64,000 bases of DNA from Lingula anatina (GCF_001039355.2 NW_019774069.1:193373-257372); one strand, 5' to 3'; counted from the first letter of the stretch, positions 12,201-29,318 are shown. Numbers and translations are program-made. The notes: generated by a model from the letters alone, not told the origin.

Positions 12201-15200
12201 ATACATGAAAAATGAAATTATTATTATAATTATATTAGACAGAAAAACCAAGAAAGTGTCCTTATGAAACTGGGAATTAAAATAGAAAATGTATGATCTA
12301 TGTCTCAATGATGTGAGGGTTTTTTTATGTACAGACACAGATGTGTCTGTNAGTGATTTGTATAATTTGTAGCAAAACAACTCCATTCTTTGGTCTAATA
12401 AAAACATAAAATAATTCTAAAATCTTATATCTAGGGCGTACCCACAGGTCTAACCAAGTGAGTGCCCCAGAGTATGTGTTCTTGATCTCAGATTTAGCAG
12501 GAGAAAGGAGATTTGCTTCAACTGTTGCCAAAAGATTAGAAAGCTTGGTAAGAATATAACATAGAGTGTAAAAAAATTTGAAATTGTAGATTTTTATTTA
12601 AATGCATACATAAGCCTCACAAGAATATTCTCAGTGCCACCAAATACTGACAAATGTATACTTGTCTATTTTCATCAGTCTTGAGATGATGTTCTAACAT
12701 GTTAGACTTATGAATCCTGATTTTACACTGATGACACTGATCGAGACAAACACTTTAAAGGGTGTTGGTATCATTAGTTTAACCATCTGCCTGTATTTCT
12801 GCAACTATTATATTAATTTACAGGGAGCTCTAACCCATGGAGACAGAAGAGCAACAGAAACTAGAGATCTCAGTAGATTCAATATAGAAAATAAGGTGAG
12901 TTGGTTTGCAGATAAAAAAAAGACCTTGGAACTGATTGTTGCTTTGTTTTCACCTGCATCACAGGTCGTAGATTTAAATTTCTGACATTTCGTAAATGGG
13001 CACTATTTCTGCTACAAGTTCTATTATGTCTGGACACGCGGCTTGTTGACATTCTGTTAACATGAAATGGAAGATGAAATTAAATACCACTGGAAATTTA
13101 TAGATTTCTTAAATTTGTTGGCAATTGTTGAAAACACATTTGCATCATACATGAAAAATGAAATTATTATTATAATTATATTAGACAGAAAAACCAAGAA
13201 AGTGTCCTTATGAAACTGGGAATTAAAATAGAAAATGTATGATCTATGTCTCAATGATGTTTTTTTTTTATTTTTTTTTTTAAGCAATAAAGCTCGATGA
13301 GCTGTGGCCACAAATGACGAGAGTGTTGACCCATTTTGCAATTTTTTATGCATTTATTTGATTGTTTCAGTATGGGCGTACTGCCTTAGAGAGTGTGATG
13401 AAATCTGTGATGGATATGGAAAGTCCTTTGGTCCCCCCACCAGCTGACTATCAGGGCAACTTCTTTGCAGGTAAGTTTATTACACCAAGAGCTTCCTTTA
13501 TGATTTATTGCAAGTATTGGGCTTATATTTAGCCTAAAAAATGGTCTTATGAAAGTCATGAATGAAATGAAATGCAAAATTAACCTGGTACATTTCTACA
13601 TTATTTTATGTAAAGAAATATATTCATGACCATTGTTGGTGTGTTTTAATCTGGCTATGTATTTGTAAAATATTAGATATACAGAGGTAAATTTCATGAC
13701 ATAAAATGTGAAATGAGAAGAACTAGAGATATGGAAATGCACACATATTTTGAAGAAATATATGTAACTACATATTGATTCTGTTCTATTAGATGTACAG
13801 AAGGCTTTGGTGGGTGTTGGCTTGGTGACAAGTGATGAAAGGTTTGGTTTGCCAACACTTGAAAAAGGTAACTAAAAAGTTGTTGTTGATTAATCTATTT
13901 TTATATGAGGTAATTAACTATGCTGGTATGACAAAAAGAGCATTGCTTTATTTTTAATGAGACATTTAATTTGTTTTCATTTTCCTGCAGCATGTGTTTT
14001 AAAGTTTCCTTTCATACTTAATACTTTATCAATTTTTTCATTTATAGATTATAATAATATCAGCAAATTCCTGAACCGCATACTGGGAATAGATGTAGAC
14101 CTTCAAAACAGATTGTTCAAATATTTCATGGACACACTGACTGCTATAATTCTTCAAGCCAAGAGGAATGGTCGCTGGGATTTGGGGATCTTAGGTAGTG
14201 ATTTTCACAAATATTTTGCAATATATATATATATACCATTTTTAGATTGATTAAAATTCTGTTATTATATTACAAATTTCTAGGCTATGTTTCAAAAATT
14301 TTCTTAGATATGCACAACAATTTGTTTCAAGCTTATGATATTTTCTTTTTAAGATCTTGGATCTGGAGGTGAAAATGTAAAGGTAATAGAAACTAAGACT
14401 TTTACCAGTCAGTACTCAACAGGCACAGCCAGGACTGAGCTTTACACAGTAAGTAGCATGGCCAGTATTGCTCTCTAGAAAAGAGTTTTCCATCTCCCTA
14501 GTTAAAAAAAATAGTTTCATATAAACAAAAAAAAGTTATTGTAAAATTATTATATGGCAAGTTTAATTTCTAAAAAAAGTCTTCAGCTGCTTTTTGTTGT
14601 TACTCAATTTGTGTACTTAAGATGAACATTCCAACCAATACCTAAATCTTTTAAATTTCTCTGTCAGGTAAGCGTAGAACGTGGTATGACCTGGGACAAA
14701 GCACTGGACATATGGAGAGACCATGTAGGCAAAGAGGATGGATTTTATGTCTTAAGAAATGTAAGCTTAATAAACTAAACATTTTAGATTTGTTCATATG
14801 ATTAACTGTTTTTACACTACTTGGCAGCTTAAGATATATCATTTTTCACATTTGTATGTAAGATTGCATTTGTTGTACAGACAAAAATAAAATATGTTGA
14901 ATAAACTGGTAGCTAGGATACCAGTAGAGTTTAGATGTTAAGTGGCATAATTATGTTTATATATACCACTGTTTTCCAGCAAACCTTTGGGAAGCCCACA
15001 GCTGTTCTGGCAGTTAGTATGACTGGCAAAAAGAAAGACAAGAAGATGTTTACCATATACCGACCAAACATTGGTTTGCAAGTCAGAAATGAATCCATAG
15101 AGGATATCAAGAAGAGGCACAAAAGGGTAAAATTTTAAAAACAAAACTTAATACATTTGTTGACAAGGATATTATGAAAGGTTATGATAGTTAGATTGTA

Positions 15201-16299
15201 TTTAACATGGAACTGAGATTATCGATTCAAGCAATTAATTTATGGGGGTAGTTGTTTTCAGCACAATGTCTGTGTCATCTAGGTTACCCCGGATGAAGCT
15301 CAGGCCTATTGGTTGGATCAGTACCAAGCATCAGGGACAACCTGCAGTCATGCATACTGGTAAGCTTCACCTTTATGGTCATTAGAGTTGACAAATAAGA
15401 ATATGTTCTTTCTTCAGTGTTGACAATTAAAATATTTAGCTTCCACTTTTTAATGAAGAATCACTGAAAGAATATTATCACAACTTCTTTCATATTTGAT
15501 TTGATTATGGTATAGTTTTGAAGTCGGTTTCATGTTGATTTAATAAAAAGATGTTTAGTCTAAGACTGTTTGGAAATTAAACTTAAGATAATTCCATTTC
15601 TAGGGAGCAGTTCTCAAACTATATTCCATTTAAGCATAACTGTAATATATGTGCATGTTCTTAAATTTTATTTCTAAATATATTTTTCTATAATTAAGGA
15701 AAGGGAGTTGCAAGAGAGTAAGCCTGGGACTGCCCTGTGAGATAGGTCTGCGAACAAGGACATACCATGTCCTGGGGGGCTCTGTACTCAGTGTCTGGGG
15801 GAAGGTGGAAAGTGTCTTGACTTCCATGCCAGGAGGTAACCATTCCAGGATGCAGATTATAAGACTACGTACAGATGAGGGGAAGAGAATTGTTGGTAGG
15901 TGTACAAGTATATAACACGTAACAAGTTAATGAAGGCAGGTTCATGTGAAACTAGTTAGTGCAGATCTGCCCTATAAAGAATTACTAAATGTTGATTAGT
16001 GGGTCTTCGAAAGGATTTTACGCATTTGTTGCTTCAGCATTGACATTTGGATTTTTGTACATATTTTTTTTACACCTCGCTTCTTAATTACAGGGACCCT
16101 GATACCAGACAACTGTGTGAGCCCGCTGTGCAATGTGCTGTCAATGGAAAGCCAGGCTGCAGCCAATTCCTTACACGGTGATAATACCTACAAGAATATA
16201 CCAGGACCCATAGCTTCAATGAGCAGTGTGCCTCAAGCTGCAAGTCTCCATGTCAGTAAATCCCAGCCATCTCTCCTACACATGCCTATGATTGTGTAA
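1914..16299 (+). CDS. SBNO1: Strawberry notch homologue (SBNO), DExD/H-like helicase family nuclear regulator
   Basis: Exons: 1914-1931, 3061-3210, 3416-3520, 3692-4681, 4918-5035, 5322-5531, 5698-5782, 6042-6132, 6263-6424, 6900-7035, 7300-7405, 7712-7865, 8121-8303, 8630-8727, 8970-9130, 9288-9443, 9664-9861, 10140-10306, 10620-10751, 10992-11127, 11483-11595, 11870-11941, 13371-13470, 13793-13867, 14048-14194, 14354-14448, 14668-14760, 14980-15126, 15283-15359, 15699-15895, 16094-16299. The frame holds throughout and predicts about 1,625 residues, longer than human SBNO1 (~1,393) mainly because of the 330-codon exon 4, rich in Ser, Thr, Gly and Val. Visible motifs: Walker A-like [11 protein letters not shown] (~531-541), DECH (~647-650), SATG (~686-689), a Lys tract (~978-1003), an acidic Ser-rich stretch before it, and motif [10 protein letters not shown] (~1186-1193). 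Strawberry notch proteins are nuclear co-regulators acting with Notch/EGFR signalling and transcription. The start (MADSTD, donor GTAAGT) is inferred from splice phase; the rest is firm. Confidence 0.95.
3238..3275. repeat. (CT)n microsatellite in SBNO intron 2
   Basis: A run of about 19 CT units lies just after the exon 2 donor. It makes false Leu-Ser and Arg-Glu frames on the two strands. Confidence 0.95.
9444..9663 (+). other. GC-AG intron 16 of SBNO
   Basis: Exon 16 reads ...DSDE and must leave one base (G) to join AT at 9664, giving D-P-W-L, which matches the conserved SBNO sequence at this point. The only junction with that phase is AAG|GCGAGT at 9443/9444, a good GC-type donor. The nearby GT at 9448 leaves two bases and runs into a stop after the Lys-rich region. 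The acceptor is AATAG at 9663. Confidence 0.75.
11401..13262 (+). repeat. Tandem duplication of ~0.91 kb containing SBNO exons 21-22, with a lone N between copies
   Basis: Copy 1 is about 11401-12314 and copy 2 about 12353-13262, offset by 952-954 bp. The copies differ at roughly 1-2% of intronic positions, including a small indel near 12130 versus 13080. The exons are identical between copies. A single N sits at 12351 at the junction. This looks like two alleles placed side by side by an assembler, though a true recent duplication is not excluded. Confidence 0.85.
12435..12895 (+). other. Second copies of SBNO exons 21 (12435-12547) and 22 (12824-12895)
   Basis: Both exons keep their acceptor and donor sites and match the first copies base for base. 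Splicing exon 22 into the second exon 21 shifts the frame and reaches TGA within nine codons, because exon 21 begins in phase 1 while exon 22 ends in phase 0. They can therefore only replace the first copies, not add to them. They are left out of the SBNO model. Confidence 0.8.
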
Positions 16300-18361
16300 A
16301 CTTGTCAATCTGCTCAATTTGTTAGGTATAGGGATTCTAACCGGAGAGAATTGTTACATGTTATAAATTTCAGTTACTGTTTTTCAACATTTAATGGTTG
16401 ATTTTTTTTTCTCAATGGTTTTCAACAACAGTTTACCGTTTCCATTCAAGATCATACATTGAGAAAGGTGTTTGACGAGATAATTTCATTCATTTTCTAC
16501 ATTCAGGTGTAACAAAGTTGACAGGTTCACTTTGTGAATGTCTTCATTCCAGTATAATTCTATTTGATCAGTTTTAATCCATATGCATGCTAATGTTTCA
16601 TCTGGTGGACATGTGGAATCATTTATTAGATTCAGACTGGAAGTTTGAATCATTTATGAATGTTCATAGTATCTCAACTTTTGTCGCTCATTGTAGAGTC
16701 AATTTTGTTCATATAACAAATTACAAATGTCTTCATAACTGGTGCTTATAAAAAAGAAAGAATTTTAATGCTGAAAGTGCAATCTACCCAAGAACATGAT
16801 GTGAATTCTTTGATAAGCGTAAATATAGTTTAAAACTTCCATTATATACTAATGATAGCAACCAGAAGGATTTTGTGTGCTTACCTTAAATATCTGGTAT
16901 ATAAAATTTCAAAACAATCAATTTCATGAAAACATTAGAAGAAACCTCTATGTATTGTTATTATGTGTAACAATGGACAAGTATCATGCTACACTTAAAT
17001 AAAAATTACTTGAAATGAAAAATGAAATGAAGAAAATTTTGGTGGGAATAATGGATGGTCTTAGAAAGAACTATCTCAGTAGTCAAAATGTGGGAAGGCC
17101 AATCTGCGTAGTAGGGTTATCTGCATATGGATTTGTTGATGTGACAGGTGGGAGTGCAACTAGTGACAACATGGAAGGTTTCTGAATACATGCTATCTGT
17201 ATGCAGTCTTCATTTACACTAAATTGTTACCACACACACATATATATTGATAAAATAAAAGGTTTGATACTAATGGTTTGTTGCCTTATGTTGATATATA
17301 TGCATAAAATCTGAAAAATTGCTGCAGATGATGAAGCGCATGTCAGAACAATAAAACTAGGAGAAAAAAGATTACAGTACCCCTTGTTGATTGAGAAAAT
17401 GCATAAAAGGATTTGTTGTAATTGAGCCATAAACTTTTTACTTAAAATGATTTCCCCCGTCTGTAAAAAAAGACATAATGACTACATATAAATTTTCTGC
17501 CTTTATTTCATTACATTACAAATACATAAATACTGTATTAATGTAGTTATCTTTCATTTTCTAAGATTTTAAATGTACGTTAACTTAAAACTTCTTATAA
17601 CTTATACTGTTATGAAACATCCTTTGCAAACATGCAATAAAAACTGAAAGATTTAAATTCAAAGTCATTCTATGATAAATACAATGCTTTCATGATACTT
17701 TGAACGTTTGAGCAAATAAAACTGAATTTAACTTAAATACAAAAAAAAAAAAAAAAATGATGATAAAACTGAACACAGCTGTTCTAAACTCACTACCAAC
17801 ACAAACACATTTGTATTACCTAATAACATAAAATGCACTTATTATAAACTGGAAATGGTCAATTCTTGTGATAAACTTTAGACCAATTTAAAAGGTTGTT
17901 CAACAGAGTTAAAATTACGATTCTAAATGCTTGCTCTGAAGGTATCAATTAAATGTATTGCACACCCCAATCTCAGTGAAGAAATAACAAAACATGATAT
18001 TAGTTAACACAACACAATATTGTACAAACCCATCTTCCACTGTCTACAACTTAATGAAAAAATGAAATCTAGTTTATCAATATAATAAGTCTTCCAGCCA
18101 ATCACACCCATACATAAGTATTACCTAAAGACTAGAACACCTTCAAATATATGTTTATATAATGATTAGTTTTCTAATACATCCCTGCTGCAACAGATCT
18201 AAGACTAAAAAACAGCATTACTGATTTTTACAAATTAATAAATAACAAGTGAGATGAGACATTTTAGAATGTGTGCAAAACTACAAACAAAACAAAAAGG
18301 GGGCATTTCATTAGTTAATCTACATCTTTGTGAGACAGTAATCATTTTATGGCAACACAAA
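16300..18361. other. Convergent 3' flanks of SBNO and the BTBD17-like gene
   Basis: No further coding exon was seen. An AATAAA on the plus strand at 16998-17003 could end SBNO. A minus-strand AATAAA (TTTATT at 17502-17507) could end the BTBD17-like transcript. An 18-base A run lies near 17741. UTR boundaries cannot be fixed from sequence alone. Confidence 0.5.
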
Positions 18362-18664
18362 GGGACCATTTAGAATAGAAAATCCAAGTATCAACTGGTC
18401 CAAGGATCAAATGTGACGGACCCTACATGAAAGGAAGACCGCTTAATCCTGTAATGGTCTCTCCGACTCTCACACGCTTCCCAAAGAATTGTCCCTGCAG
18501 GAGCACAGTAATTAAATCTCAGCTCCATTTGACCAGATGCATGGGGAAGAGTGTGAGAGTCAGAGAAACCATTACAGGATTAAGCGGTCTTCCTTTCACT
18601 TAGGGTCTGGCATATTTGACCCTTGGTCCAGTTGATACTCAGACCCTCTTTTCCGAATGGTCCC
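18362..18664. repeat. 303-bp inverted-repeat element (MITE-like) in the 3' flank of the BTBD17-like gene
   Basis: Arms of about 120 bp face each other across a ~60-bp centre. The outer ends are GGGACCATT at 18362 and AATGGTCCC ending at 18664. The best paired part is 18388-18482 against 18543-18638, including CGCTTAATCCTGTAATGG and its complement. No clear target duplication was found at the ends. If the 3' UTR spans it, the transcript would carry a long hairpin. Confidence 0.85.
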
Positions 18665-18740
18665 AAACACACTTTCATACAGCCCTATAATAAGATCTTA
18701 AATTTTTGGATACAATTTTACAGCAAATGCAATCCTGCAA

Positions 18741-21700
18741 TTATGAGGACCCCAGACGCTTAACAAACAAATGAATTTCAAAGACATCATCAAATAGGTA
18801 TGGAGAGTCCTTGTTTAATAAAGCCAAATCCAGCAGATCTATGGCCAGCTCCTGCATTCCACCAAATGTGTGCTCTATTTCAATACACTGTGACACATAC
18901 CGAATGTCCTTGTGTCTGGCATAGATGATGACTGACACCTCACAGGAGACTTGGGCAGGTGAGCGATCAGCTTGGAGGAGTTGAAGGGACAGCTTGGCAC
19001 TGGAGTCTACAGGAATACTAAAGGGAAGGCCTTTTGGATAATAGTTGATGACACAGTTAAAGAAGTTCTCCCTGTCTGCATATGAGTTACACAGTATGGC
19101 ATCAAATGTAGATTTGTAGTTGATTCCTCTGGCATTGCTGAAACCACTGACTTTCTTGTTGAAGTTCATTTTGATGTCTGCATTGGTGTAATTTCTACAC
19201 ACTAACTGGCTGTTTGGAAATCTGAACTTTTCTTTTGTGCGATATTCCTCAATGACAGCATGATACCTGTATGCACTGAGGATATGAGGTGCAAAATACT
19301 TATAGTACTTGTTGACAAAATCCAGGTGTTCCAAATCTGATAACTCTTGGGGTTTCATCCAGGGAAAGCGGATAAGGGGGACAATGTCTTCAAGGTTTTC
19401 TTCAATGTCCTCTACGTGTTCAGCACTGATCATCCAGCTTACAACTGCATTGAACAAGGCAAACTCACTTTCTATCACCATGTCTGAACGTCTCAAAAAG
19501 TCCATCAAGTTGCTCTTGTCCAGCCTCACCCAGTCCTCTGATAAGATGACAATTCCAATGTTCAATACTATAAACTTGCAGCATATCTTCTCAAACTCTT
19601 TCAAATCACAGGTCTTTGCATACTGATACCAACTGACTATAGTACAAGCGCTGCAGCTCTCTGCCAGGTGAGATGCCATGTACTCAGCGCAGGACTCCTT
19701 TAAGGGGAGCAAATTGTATTTGTCAGCTAGAACCAGAACTGGAATCACATTTTCCATTGTCAGACTGATCTTCCCAGTGTAAATGTACCTGGAATTATGA
19801 ATACACAAATCTTAACAAATATCCCTATACTTCTAATGGGATGAGAATGAAAATATACAAATGAATTCAAATATTATCAAATGATTTTTCAAAAAATTTC
19901 TTTGCATTGAGACGACCTGTATTCTTTTTCCCAAAACAAAAATATACTATCATACTTAATATTTTTTTAATTTGAAACTCATTCCAATGATTTAATGACG
20001 AGTTATGGAAATCTCAGTACTTGGATTTGGAAAAACCACTGATTCTACCAGCAGAGATTCCAATAGTTGCTACTGACAGCATATCTAATGCTTCATTTAG
20101 ATTTATAGCAACTGTAGACTGCTGCAGCGCAGCACTTCTTCAATGTCCTGCAGACCCAACTTCAAGAGCATAGAATCAGGGCTAACCTCGTCTTTTAGAT
20201 GGATCTGCAATGTCAAGCTAAAAGACGAGGTTAGCTCTGATTCTCTGCTCCTGAAGTTGGGTCTCCAGGACATAGAAGAAGTGCTGCACTGCAGCAGACT
20301 CCGATGGTTTGGGCACATAGGCCCTATTCCCATAGATTTTAGATCGATCTATCCCCACGGGGAGTCTCACAAGATTACTTTCAGATAATCCGACTTAAAT
20401 GTCCGTCCCGCCTACTACAAGCTGTAAGAGGGTAATTAACTTTCGTGTCCGCCTGGCTGACAGCTATTTAACGTGAACCCCCAGGGAGTTAGGTCGATCT
20501 AAACTAGGTCGATCTAATCTATGGAAATGGGGTGATAGAGAGAAGCGATGGCTGGATTAACCACATGAGAGAAGTAGTGGAGGATAGAAAGAGACCTGGC
20601 AGACCAAAGTTAGTTTGGAAGGACGTGGTGAGAAGAGACAGGAAAGCGCTTGGTCTAGTCGGCGAGGACCCTCAGGATAGATCAAGTTGGAGAGGAAGAC
20701 TGCATGTCAGACTGGCCCCACCCTCTGTTGAGGATTAATCCCGGCCAGAATAAAATAAATTTGGATGATGATGATGATGAGTGTTCACTTTTTCCCCCAG
20801 AATTTAGTCTACAAAGTAGTTTTCCTTTATACAAACCTCATCACTATGCTGAACACAGGCAAACATTCCTCACTTTCATGGAAAGTAATTTCCCCTGCAT
20901 TTCCATCCTGCCAACGATCAGAGGTCAGCATTGTTCTGTAAATAAATAAATAAATAAAGACTTTTTAGTAATTTTAGTAAGCAAACATCCCCAAATTTTC
21001 AAAATAAGATTAAATAAATACATATCAATGTGAACAATGTGTTGATGTTGATGTGATTTACTTAAATATAAAATAAAATAAAAATGCATGGAAATAATGA
21101 TGCATGCCATCTGATAAGAAACAAATATTTAAGGCTTCAACCTCTTACTTATGACTAAGTTTCAAGATATAGTAAAGGCAAGCTGCGTGATAGTAGAGAT
21201 GTCAGTTTCCAGTCATCTTCCAGTCAACACCCCATGATAGAACATTACATATTTTTGGCATTAAATTAACATTACATTTCAGAAATTCTGAAAGAAACGA
21301 TGTTCTACTCATTCACAATAATTCTACTATTTTCATTTGAATACAAAATCTGTTGTAAGGTAAATTGATTGTAACTAGCATATATGCCAGGGCTCTACTC
21401 ATTTTAGTGCAATAATGACACCAACCCCTGTAACAAATTTAATTATACAAATTATACCAGTCCTGTAACATAATTAACTTGTTTGTCTTATGCAGGAACT
21501 TATGCAGAAAAAACCACCATCAATGACTGCAGTGTGTCTAAGGATATCTGGAGCCATAAGGTGCAAACACTGCTTCACATCTGCTTGTTAACCTGAATTG
21601 ACTCCACACTGACTGATTATATCTTGTTCTACCTGTTATACTGGACAAATATTTCTACCTCAAGGGCTTTTCTGAACAACATACATTTAAATTATATTTA

Positions 21701-21957
21701 CCAGACATTTAAATTACATTTATTGATCTGACAATTTTGAATATCAAAAACTGAAATTACCAACTGTAAAAAGGGCAAATACAAACAGAAATGCATTTTC
21801 TACCCATTGGCATCTTGGTTTAAAGATGACCCAGTCTGACACTGACAAAGGCAACATCTGAATAGTACTGATAAAATCTCACAGCTTGTTCGGTAAAGGT
21901 ATAATTATATCAGTTACTTATTTTTCAAGAATGCAATATTGCTTGAGGCAGGGACCT

Positions 21958-21988
<31 letters not shown>

Positions 21989-23737
21989 NACTCTCTGAGT
22001 AAAACTAAGTGGTTTTTTGGAGATCAATACCTTAAATTACCATAAAAGTCACACACTTCAAGGTTTAGCTTATGAAAATTAAAAAAATGATTTTCAAAAT
22101 TCAAATGATCATATCTTTATACATACACAAGGTTTTATCTCGGGATTGTCATTTCTTATACCCTTCAGGTCTATACTTTCAAGAAAAGTACACATTTCAA
22201 CACAAAAATGACTTCTATTTTTGACCCTTGGTGGGAAAAAAAGGAGCCCAGGATTGTAAAAATGCCCTTATACTGGACAAATATTTCTACCTCAAGGGCT
22301 TTTCTGAACACCATACATTTAAATTATATTTACCAGACATTTAAATTACATTTATTGATCTGACAATTTTGAATATCAAAAACTGAAATTAACAACTGTA
22401 AAAAGGGCAAATACAAACAGAAATGCATTTTCTACCCATTGGCATCTTGGTTTAAAGATGACCCAGTCTGACACTGACAAAGGCAACATCTGAATAGTAC
22501 TGATAAAATCTCACAGCTTGTTCGGTAAAGGTATAATAATATCAGTTACTTATTTTTCAAGAATGCAATATTGCTTGAGGCAGAGACCTGTCTTTTGAGG
22601 TTTTTTTTTTTTTTTTTTTTTGAAATATGGCCCCTAATATTTATGTTTGTTTCTTAAGAAGCTAAGTAATTACTTTCTATCTATAATATTGGGTGTGCCC
22701 AACTAGTCTAATTAAACTGGACCCCTGACAGTTCACACATGAGTAGATGGATGGTCTGGTGGTCATGATACATAAACAATTAAGTCTGTATGTGTAAATG
22801 ATAAAATGATCTAAATGTTACCCCTGTGGATCTTACACCAGGGCACACATGATCTCCTATCTTTCTCAATGCAATTAAACACCATAAGATAGCCATCAAG
22901 AAATTCCTTAAATTGCTAATTGGAAGCCTTGTAAGAATATATTACTCTCAGCTTGCTATTGTAGGACAAGAAGAACCATAATTACTGTACATACCATCAT
23001 GTCTCTCTCTCTCTCTTTTTAAATATATGATTGTATTTTAAAAATGTATCATTAATTATTATTTAATATTAAATTTTTCTTTCAAATCTGAAAGTAACTT
23101 TATAATGACCAGACAGCACAGCACTGAGTAGTGGTTTATCTACTTACTCAAAAACATCGCTTGCAGTAGCCAATAACAACTTATGTGCATGGAACCTCTC
23201 ACTGCCAACCACCAATGTGATATCGCTGAATCGAGGGTTGTTGAATAGACTTGACACACTGGTCAATATGTTACTGCTATTGTCCACCTCATTCTCAGGT
23301 GTTGTGTTAGTTGCAAGCTCGAGGTTTTTGTGGTTATTGTTGTTATTGACGCTCCCACTGAAGGCGTTGTTCTGGCGATTTACCGCCATGCTCAAGCCAA
23401 GTATTTCGTACAAACTGTCTATAAAACAATGAAATAATATGTCAGATGTTTCATGCTAAACTTTGAATTTTCTCACCGCTCTGGTGGAGATAAGGAAGAT
23501 TAAAATTAAGAGCCATTAAGCCATATAAGCGTGCTTACGTATGTATAAGTGATTACAAAGTTAATACATTACTAGCATCACGCATACCACGCTGACCTCA
23601 TCTAAATATGGATGTAAACAAACCACAAGCAACGTGTTTACTGCGACTACAAAATATTACCACTCTCCCACAGATCTTTTTTGGCCGTAAGAACGTTAAG
23701 CTGCAGAAGACCACATATACTTACTGCTTCCCGCCAT
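18741..23737 (-). CDS. BTBD17: BTBD17-like BTB/POZ-BACK protein
   Basis: Coding exons on the minus strand: 23725-23737 (optional ATG exon), 23418-23148, 20935-20837 and 19788-18741. The product is about 476 residues, or 462 if translation starts at the internal ATG at 23389. The BTB domain begins NPRFSDITLVVGSERFHAHK and continues into YIYTGKISL at the exon 2/3 junction. A BACK-type helical region follows (QYAKTCDLKEFEK and the LLRRSDMV-like segment). The C-terminal part (RNYTNADIKMNF, then NYKSTFDAI) resembles the terminal domain of vertebrate BTBD17, which is about 478 residues long. Vertebrate BTBD17 has a signal peptide; none is visible here. BTB-BACK proteins mediate dimerisation and often cullin-3 binding; the function of this one is unknown. 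Intron 1 carries a 0.6-kb duplication (21636-22590) and intron 2 a LINE fragment. Confidence 0.85.
20118..20783 (+). mobile_element. 3' fragment of a non-LTR retrotransposon (LINE), with an inverted 5' part
   Basis: Plus-strand frames encode KLGLQDIEEVLHCSRLRWFG and, after an interruption, KRPGRPKLVWKDVV and DRSSWRGRL, typical of the C-terminal end of LINE reverse transcriptase polyproteins. The fragment ends in a (GAT)n tail at about 20766-20783. The first ~85 bp (20118-20200) are an inverted copy of 20216-20300, encoding the same peptide on the other strand. The reading frame is broken by the MITE at 20320-20535, so the fragment is dead. Confidence 0.85.
20320..20535. mobile_element. ~215-bp MITE inserted in the LINE fragment
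   Basis: The ends are GGCCCTATTCCCATAGATT on the left and, read inward from the right, ACCCCATTTCCATAGATTAG. The interior contains GATCGATCTA and CTCCCTGGGGGTTCACG-like blocks. The same family recurs in reverse orientation at about 32379-32592. It splits the LINE frame between WFGH and DGWINHMR, so it inserted after the LINE. Confidence 0.8.
21636..22590. repeat. Direct duplication of ~325 bp in BTBD17-like intron 1, with a lone N in between
   Basis: Copy A (about 21636-21960) and copy B (about 22268-22590) both run from TTATACTGGACAAATATTTC to GCTTGAGGCAG, differing at about 1% of sites. A T homopolymer and a single N at 21989 follow copy A. As with the N at 12351, the pattern suggests an assembly join of two alleles rather than biology. 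Confidence 0.75.
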
Positions 23738-24477
23738 GCCTGCAACGCAAGTAATTAAACGTACCTGCTACCTTTTCATTATCTCAGCTGGCAGGTGGAG
23801 TAAGAAATGTGACCCATTTTGAGATCGAGGCTTTGTCTTCACCAATCACGTGACTTAACTTGACCAAGACAAGCAAAATTTCTCAAGAGACTAGTACCCA
23901 TGTAATTCTATACTCAGACAAATATAAACAAGGGTCCAAAACGATCAATATTGAAATAACAAACCCAAATAAAAGCAACTCAATTTTAAAACTTAGGTTT
24001 ATTAGCATTCACATATTAGAAAACATGGCAGAAATTACAATGTGCACAAGTACAGGTACATGTACTGTACATGTACAGTATTATTATCTTAATGTTTGTA
24101 GATAACTTCTGGATAAAATTCATGTTATTTAAATATCCTTAACTCTCATAAATGTTCTTATCGTTTTAAATTGAAATCATGTTTATACACATTTTCTCTA
24201 ACGTTTATTCATTTTTGGTGTAAAACAGTTCACTGTGATTTATTTTGGTTATCAAAAATAATACATTTTTGCACATTTTTCACATGCACAAAGTTTCTTT
24301 CCATAGCCAAAAAGGCAGTAATCCATGTTCTCCAACTGAGTATAAAGAATTTTTCTGCTGCACTGGGTAAATACAGTAGTGTCAACTACTGGCATGAGAC
24401 TAAACCAAGTTCATATGACAACTAATGTCATACTGCAAGTCTTTTATTTTCCTTTACACAACTTCTATCATACAAAA
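23738..24477. other. Gap between the BTBD17-like 5' end and the PSMA1 3' end
   Basis: No exon was seen. Minus-strand poly(A) signals (TTTATT on the plus strand) lie at 24443-24448, 24204-24209 and 23998-24003 and could end PSMA1. A near-perfect palindrome built on GTACATGTAC lies around 24051-24080. The left part would hold the BTBD17-like promoter. Confidence 0.5.

Positions 24478-29318
<4,841 letters not shown>

Noticed and set aside
12435-12895. Extra exons lengthening SBNO
   Set aside because: Including both copies shifts the frame and gives a stop within nine codons.
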